Assembly: GCA_025354605.1 (NCBI GenBank)
Contig: JANXMN010000601.1
Location: forward strand, 1 to 42,399
DNA: 42,399 bases
From: Hymenobacter sp.
GTDB taxonomy: Bacteria > Bacteroidota > Bacteroidia > Cytophagales > Hymenobacteraceae
Direction: 5' to 3'
A program made the translations under genes and the position numbers. The notes below the pieces were generated by a model, which did not search any database, was not told where the DNA came from, and was given only the letters and a program-made list of their open reading frames with translations. Position 1 is the stretch's first letter, and each line of letters opens with the position of its first letter. Shown here one piece after another: positions 37,372 to 42,399 of this stretch.

Positions 37372-39873
37372 ATGGCTGCTGAAGAAAACCCCACTACTCC
37401 GCCCGCCGGCGGAAACGAGCTATCCGCTGAAGACCGGATGACCATTTTGCAACGCCGACTGGCCGAGATTGAAAACCGTGCGGCTGGTGCGCCCGCTGGC
37501 ACCCTGTCGCCGGAATCTGGTGCGCAGGTTGAGTTGCCTGCCCAGGGTACGCCCGAGTTGCCCGTTGGCCAGCCCGCCGGGGCCGGTACTGCCGAACCTT
37601 CCGGCGAAGCCGTCATCATCACCGACCTGGGGGTTGCTGCGCCGGATGCCGGCACACCCGAAGCTGCTGCTGCTGCCGAAACGGCTCAGCACGTGCCCGA
37701 TGCCGTAACCGTTGATGGCCACGACATATCGGCACCTCAGGCCCGCGCGCTGGCCCATTATGATGGCATTTCGGCTGAGCCCCCGTCCAATCCCGAAGCG
37801 CTGCCCGCCGCCGAGCATATTGCCAGTGCTACTCCGGCTCCCATTGCCGACCCTGAAGTACTGAGCGCCCCGGCTCCTGAAAACGCCGAATCCCCGGATG
37901 CGGAGTTGCCCGTGGCTGACCTGCCCAATGCTGAGGCCATCGAAGCGGCTCCCGAAGCAGTTGCCACCCTGTCAACTTCCTCCGAAACCCCGGTGGCGGA
38001 AGAAACGCCTGAAGTTTCCGCAAGTGGCTCCGAATCCGAAGCCGTTCCAGTCACTGAACAGGTTTCGGCTGAAGTACCTGCGGTCGTGTCGCCGACGGCT
38101 GATGAGGCGGCGGTCTTGCTTGATGCTCCGGATAAATCGATGCCCGATTTCGCGGGCCTCGACCTGCCGGCTCAAGCGGCTTACTTGGTGGGTTTGTTGC
38201 GTCGCCCCGATGCCAGCAAACACCGCAAGCAGATTCAGGACCTTACCCGCCAATACGAAGCCAACGTAGGTCAGGCCCGTACCGCCGCTCGCGAAAAGTT
38301 TGCCGCCGGCGGCGAAGGTGCCGAAGCCTTTGCATTCCAGCAGCCCGAAGGCCAGCAGGAACTCAATAAGGCTCAGCAGGAATACCGCGAAAGCCGTGTA
38401 AAAGATGCCAAGGCGGAAGATGCCAGCCGTGGCGATAACCTTACTAAAAAGAAAGCCCTGCTCGACCAGCTCCGCATCCTGGTGGAAGGTGCTGAAACCA
38501 AAGACAGCTCCGCCAAGCTGAAGGCTTTGCAGGCCGATTGGAAGTCCACCGGAGCCGTGCCGCAGACCGACAGCCAAAGCATCTGGGACACGTATCACGG
38601 CCTGCTCGATATTTATTACAGCAAGCAGGGCCAGTTCCTGCAGATGAAGGACCTTGACCGCCGGCGCAATCTGGAAGCCAAGGAAGCCCTCATCAAGCGG
38701 GCGGAAGCCCTCGGCAGCGCTTCCGGTATCAATAAAGCCCTCGACGAGCTCACCAAGCTGCACGAAGACTGGAAGAACATTGGCCCCGTGCCCAACGACC
38801 AGCGGGAGCCGCTGTGGCAGCGTTTCATTGCGGCTTCCGATGTCCTGCATCAGCGCCGTAAGGAGTTTGCCGACCAGCGCTCCGTTGTTGAAAAAGCCAA
38901 CCTCGTGGTGAAGCAGGCTCTGCTGGAGCGCGTGCTGCCCTTCGCCAGCTTCGAAACCGACCGCGTGAACCTATGGCGCTCGAAAACCGATGAGCTGCAG
39001 GAAATCAAGGTTGAATGGGAGGCCGCCGGCCTCGTGCCCCGCGCTCAGGCCGACGCCTTAAACAAACAGTATTGGGCTGCCTATAAGGCGTTTTTCAATC
39101 GTAAAAACGACTTTTTCAAAAGCCTCGACAATGAGAAATCAGCTAACGTAAAGGCAAAGCAGAATCTCATCGACCAGGCTGAGGAAGCGCAGAACAATGC
39201 CGACCATGACACCGCCCGTCAGGTTATCATTCGGGTGCAGAAGGAATGGAAGGATGTGGGCCGCGTGCCCGATAAGCTGGCCGACAAGCTTTGGCATCGT
39301 TTCCGCGCCGCCTGCGATGCCGTTTTCGAGCGTCCCAAGCAGGAGTTCCGCCAGCGCGAGGAAAAGGTGCAGCTGGCTTCGGCTGAGCAAACCTCCCACC
39401 TCGATGCCCTGGCCGAGCAAATAAATGCCCTGTCGGCCGATGCCCCTGGTTCGCTGGAAGGCTACCGTGCCGTGCTGGCCGATTGGTCGGCTGCCTTCGA
39501 CCCTTCCGAAGCCGAGCCCGCTCGTGGCACTGGCGATGCCAGCGAAGAACGTTTGCTGGCCCTGCTGGGCAAGTACCTCGACCAAGTGCCCGGCTTGGCC
39601 TACGCCGACCGCACCGAGCTGCTCTTCCAGACCGAAATTGCCCGCCTCAAGGCCCGTCCGCAGGCCCAGCAGCAGCTGACGCGCAAGGAAATGGCGCTCC
39701 GCAAGGAAATCAACGAGCTGGAAAACGACGCGTCGACGCTGCAAACCAATCTCGACTTCTTCGCCCGCTCGAAGAACGCCTCGCAGCTGCGTGAGGAGTA
39801 CGAAGGCCGGATTGCCGAAGGACAGAAACGCATCGACACGCTGAAAAAGCAGTTGCGCCTGATTCGTAGCTAA
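37372..39873 (+). CDS. DUF349 repeat protein with long acidic Ala/Pro/Glu-rich N-terminal region
   Basis: Four W(K/E)xxGxVP-type DUF349 repeats (DWKSTGAVP, DWKNIGPVP, EWEAAGLVP, EWKDVGRVP); roughly 250-aa low-complexity N-terminus. Confidence 0.9.
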   Translation: MAAEENPTTPPAGGNELSAEDRMTILQRRLAEIENRAAGAPAGTLSPESGAQVELPAQGTPELPVGQPAGAGTAEPSGEAVIITDLGVAAPDAGTPEAAAAAETAQHVPDAVTVDGHDISAPQARALAHYDGISAEPPSNPEALPAAEHIASATPAPIADPEVLSAPAPENAESPDAELPVADLPNAEAIEAAPEAVATLSTSSETPVAEETPEVSASGSESEAVPVTEQVSAEVPAVVSPTADEAAVLLDAPDKSMPDFAGLDLPAQAAYLVGLLRRPDASKHRKQIQDLTRQYEANVGQARTAAREKFAAGGEGAEAFAFQQPEGQQELNKAQQEYRESRVKDAKAEDASRGDNLTKKKALLDQLRILVEGAETKDSSAKLKALQADWKSTGAVPQTDSQSIWDTYHGLLDIYYSKQGQFLQMKDLDRRRNLEAKEALIKRAEALGSASGINKALDELTKLHEDWKNIGPVPNDQREPLWQRFIAASDVLHQRRKEFADQRSVVEKANLVVKQALLERVLPFASFETDRVNLWRSKTDELQEIKVEWEAAGLVPRAQADALNKQYWAAYKAFFNRKNDFFKSLDNEKSANVKAKQNLIDQAEEAQNNADHDTARQVIIRVQKEWKDVGRVPDKLADKLWHRFRAACDAVFERPKQEFRQREEKVQLASAEQTSHLDALAEQINALSADAPGSLEGYRAVLADWSAAFDPSEAEPARGTGDASEERLLALLGKYLDQVPGLAYADRTELLFQTEIARLKARPQAQQQLTRKEMALRKEINELENDASTLQTNLDFFARSKNASQLREEYEGRIAEGQKRIDTLKKQLRLIRS

Positions 39874-39888
39874 CGCTAACTACCACTG

Positions 39889-39925
39889 AAAAAGGCCCGT
39901 TGCTTCGGTAGCGGGTCTTTTTTTG
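39889..39925 (+). terminator. Rho-independent terminator after the DUF349 gene
   Basis: AAAAAGGCCCGTTGCTTCGGTAGCGGGTCTTTTTTT. Confidence 0.88.
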
Positions 39926-39968
39926 TGATTTAGGGTCAGGATACTACAAAAAACCTGGTCTTGGTTGT

Positions 39969-39976
39969 TACTTTTG
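39969..39976 (+). promoter_or_regulatory. Putative -7 element TACTTTTG for tRNA-Thr
   Basis: TAnnTTTG match 13 nt upstream of the tRNA 5' end. Confidence 0.5.
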
Positions 39977-39988
39977 CCTCACCAACCC

Positions 39989-40061
39989 GCCGCCTTAGCT
40001 CAGTTGGTAGAGCTTCTGACTTGTAATCAGAGGGTCGTTGGTTCGAGTCCGACAGGCGGCT
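39989..40061 (+). tRNA. tRNA-Thr (anticodon TGT)
   Basis: Cloverleaf: GCCGCCT/AGGCGGC acceptor, GCTCAGTTGGTAGAGC D-arm, TCTGA-CTTGTAA-TCAGA anticodon arm, GTCGTTGGTTCGAGTCCGAC (T-arm). CCA not encoded. Confidence 0.96.
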
Positions 40062-40081
40062 CATACTTCCATACCCGGAGC

Positions 40082-40130
40082 ACCCGGAAAACAGCTTCTC
40101 ACGTCGTGAAAGCAGTTTTCCGGGTTTTTT
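40082..40130 (+). terminator. Long hairpin plus T-tract downstream of tRNA-Thr
   Basis: ACCCGGAAAAC-a-GCTT-c-TCACG-t-CGTGA-AAGC-a-GTTTTCCGGGTTTTTT, almost fully paired. Confidence 0.85.
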
Positions 40131-40211
40131 GCGTCTAGGGGAATCGGTACTCCACGACGCGAAATCGGGGGTTTCCTACGCGAGGGACGCCCCCCATAAC
40201 GCCCCCCTTTT

Positions 40212-41522
40212 ATGGTTACCCAATTTGTGTTGCGAAGCGACAAGAAAGACAAGGACGGGAAGTGTCCCGTGCATCTGTTGGTTTATTTTGGTGGTGTTCG
40301 CCTGAAATGTGCCACCGGAGAAAAATGTAAGCCGGCGGACTGGAACGCAGACCGGCAGAAGTTCCGAGCCTCTTACCCGCTGCCGGATGAAGCAAACGAA
40401 CTGCTGGCACGGCTGGCCGCTGATACCCTGGCGTGGTGGCGCAAGCTGCGAGCGGCGGGCGAAGCGCCGACGCTGGCCGGCCTGCGGGAAGTGTTGCGTC
40501 CGAAGCCCGAGGCGGAAGTTGCGGCAATCAAACAAGAGTCCGTGACGGTGTGGTATGATGAGTACCGGAAGTCGATGGTGGCGCGGGGGTATGCCCGGGA
40601 AACGCTGCGGCACCATTTAGTTACTCGCAACTGGATGGTGGGCTTTGAGAAGTGGGCTGGGGTGCTGCTGGACCCAACGACGTACAACTTGGAGCTGCAC
40701 GACCGGTTGATGGTGTATTTGCGGGAGGAACGGAAGTTGGCGCTTAGCTCGGTGGCCACGGCTTTGAAAGACTTAAAGTCTTTTCTGAGGTGGCTGCGGG
40801 ATGAGCGGGGCGTGACGTTGGGGCTGGAAATCCGCAAAATATCCATCAAAGCGTTTGATGTGCCGAAGCTGTATCTGGCGGCCGACGACTTGCAGAAGCT
40901 GGAAATGGCCATGCTGCCGGCAAACCTGGTGCCGACGCGTGATATTTTCTTGTTCTGCTGCTATACTGGGCTGCGTTACTCGGACGTGTCGGGCCTGCAC
41001 CGGGGGCACCTGCATGAATGGAACGGGGGGAAGTTGCTGCGGCTGATGATGAGCAAGGCGCGGGCGGGGGTAAGCATCTACCTGACGACGGCGGCCCTAG
41101 CCATAATCGACAAGTACGCAGACCCGGAACGGCTCAAATTGTTGCCGGTGCATCCAAATCAGGTGATGAATAAATACCTGAAGCGGGTGAGCAAGCTGGC
41201 GGGGCTAACGGGGGCGGCCGACCTGGTGAGCACAGACAGCGGCAACCTAGTGCGGGCTGCGGTACCGAAGTGTGAGTTGGTGACGATGCACACGGCCCGG
41301 CACACGTTTGCGACGCAGAGCCTGCTGCGCGGGATGCCGGTGGAAGTGCTCCAGAAAATTCTGGGGCACAAGAAAATTCAGACCACGCTTATCTACGCGA
41401 AGATTATCGAGGACTTCCAGCACCAGACCATGCGCCGGATTTGGGACGGTCAATTGGAGGCAACGGACAGCGCCGGGGCTCGGTCTAGCCAGATTTGCGA
41501 AGTCGAGCCCGCGGTCGCGTGA
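40212..41522 (+). CDS. Tyrosine-type site-specific recombinase/integrase
   Basis: Bacteroidota-type Arm-DNA-binding N-terminus, SAM-like domain, catalytic CYTGLRYSDVSGL (R), HTARHTFATQSL (HxxR), LGHKKIQTTLIYAKI (GH...Y). Confidence 0.95.
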   Translation: MVTQFVLRSDKKDKDGKCPVHLLVYFGGVRLKCATGEKCKPADWNADRQKFRASYPLPDEANELLARLAADTLAWWRKLRAAGEAPTLAGLREVLRPKPEAEVAAIKQESVTVWYDEYRKSMVARGYARETLRHHLVTRNWMVGFEKWAGVLLDPTTYNLELHDRLMVYLREERKLALSSVATALKDLKSFLRWLRDERGVTLGLEIRKISIKAFDVPKLYLAADDLQKLEMAMLPANLVPTRDIFLFCCYTGLRYSDVSGLHRGHLHEWNGGKLLRLMMSKARAGVSIYLTTAALAIIDKYADPERLKLLPVHPNQVMNKYLKRVSKLAGLTGAADLVSTDSGNLVRAAVPKCELVTMHTARHTFATQSLLRGMPVEVLQKILGHKKIQTTLIYAKIIEDFQHQTMRRIWDGQLEATDSAGARSSQICEVEPAVA

Positions 41523-41875
41523 ACAAAACCTTGCACCAGCACCACCCGCCCTTTCAGTTTGGCGGGTGGCAGCTTGAGCTTGCTTACCAGCTCAGGCTTG
41601 ACGACTACAAGAAGGGGGCATTTGGGCCCGGTGCGGTCGAGGCTGAGCACGCAGAGGTTAGCTCGCTCGATGCGGAAGCCGACTACTGTAGCGCGGACGT
41701 GGACGTACTGGCCGTGGTGGGTTGCCGCCTCGGCAGCTGTCAGGTCTGGCGGTGTCGTGGAAGAGGTGAGGGCTACTAATGCCAGCAATAGAAAATAGCG
41801 GACACTTGCCGGCGGCTTCGTGCTGGCCGGCCGTGTTGCGGTACTGCAGCTATGCTTCATCCATGCTTTAGCCAT
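41450..41875 (-). CDS. Hypothetical exported protein, OB-fold-like
   Basis: Hydrophobic N-terminal segment (VRYFLLLALVALTSS), then HGQYVHVRATVVGFRIERANLCVLSL...LKGRVVLVQGFVHATAGSTSQIWLDRA. Overlaps the integrase 3' end tail-to-tail. Confidence 0.5.
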   Translation of the reverse strand: MAKAWMKHSCSTATRPASTKPPASVRYFLLLALVALTSSTTPPDLTAAEAATHHGQYVHVRATVVGFRIERANLCVLSLDRTGPKCPLLVVVKPELVSKLKLPPAKLKGRVVLVQGFVHATAGSTSQIWLDRAPALSVASN

Positions 41876-41937
41876 ACTCTAGCTACTGTGGGCTAACGCC
41901 GGCGTTACGTTCAGGGCAATGGGTCGAAATTGTGAGT

Positions 41938-42399
41938 TTACGTGTGTGAAGAGGGGGCTGCCATTGGAGGTGTACATGCGGCAAGAAAGCTTTTGCCAAG
42001 TGCTGTGAGCCACATCTCTTCCTTTTTAGCAATGCGTCGGATGAGGTTACCTTCATCATTAACATTAAACTCATCAGGTGGTAACTCGCACAGTTGCAGC
42101 CGCAGCAAATTGCTAGCAGTTACATCAAACACTTCTGACGTCATGCCAAATTGCTTGTAAAATGGGTCAAGTGTTATCTCAAAGCGGATTTGGTCGTCTA
42201 AGTATTTAGTGTACAAGTGCTCGATAATTTTGACTTCAGTAGGACCGAGTTGGCGAAGAATATCAACATACCCGACAGTCACGGCAACCTTTGCAGCTGG
42301 GTCTGCCGCGGTTGCCAGTAGAGCAGCCCACATTGCGATAAGGTCAGGCTCGGTTTCTAGTACTGCCGAGTTTAGCAAAGGGACCACTACTTTCATTTC
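41938..42399 (-). CDS. Abi-alpha/DUF4393-like protein (C-terminal part; truncated at the window edge)
   Basis: EPDLIAMWAALLATAADPAA...VGYVDILRQLGPTEVKIIEHLYTKY...LTALGKSFLAACTPP resembles the Abi-alpha/DUF4393 pattern from memory; no search run. Confidence 0.5.
   Translation of the reverse strand, partial: EMKVVVPLLNSAVLETEPDLIAMWAALLATAADPAAKVAVTVGYVDILRQLGPTEVKIIEHLYTKYLDDQIRFEITLDPFYKQFGMTSEVFDVTASNLLRLQLCELPPDEFNVNDEGNLIRRIAKKEEMWLTALGKSFLAACTPPMAAPSSHT

Larger units (their letters stand above)
40062..42399. mobile_element. Putative left end of a tRNA-Thr-associated integrative element (continues past the window)
   Basis: tRNA gene immediately followed by an intact tyrosine recombinase, unrelated cargo ORFs and a shift to lower GC at the right edge. 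Distal att site not visible. Confidence 0.5.

Noticed and set aside
40176-40616. Minus-strand ORFs over the integrase start, considered as an excisionase or antitoxin
   Set aside because: Entirely antisense to the integrase coding sequence and lacking a helix-turn-helix or other motif.

Overview
High-GC Bacteroidota chromosome segment, most like Hymenobacter or another Cytophagales member. The lineage is inferred from TAnnTTTG-type promoters, a T9SS sorting domain, a TamL-like lipoprotein and a fused 2-oxoacid dehydrogenase E1; I ran no database search. Positions 1-39.9 kb are mostly housekeeping genes: pcm, a polyprenyl glycosylphosphotransferase, mnmA, an S8 protease, riboflavin synthase, hemF, a fused E1, TamL, a TrmH methylase, an ECF sigma/putative anti-sigma/beta-barrel cassette, tryptophan dioxygenase, sdaAB, TolC plus an HlyD adaptor, gpsA, a GT2/EamA/two-GT-C envelope cluster, maf, DUF1015, pdxH, AlgH and DUF349. 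At 39989-40061 there is a tRNA-Thr(TGT), followed directly by an intact tyrosine recombinase, a small exported protein and, at the right edge, a truncated AT-richer ORF resembling the Abi-alpha/DUF4393 family. This looks like one end of a tRNA-targeted integrative element, possibly a defence island, that continues beyond the window. Other notable points: four intergenic inverted or tandem repeat elements that each start within about 0-7 nt of a stop codon, a 44-aa internal duplication in the putative anti-sigma factor, and a tandem pair of GT-C-like membrane proteins. No CRISPR array, rRNA or IS transposase was seen.
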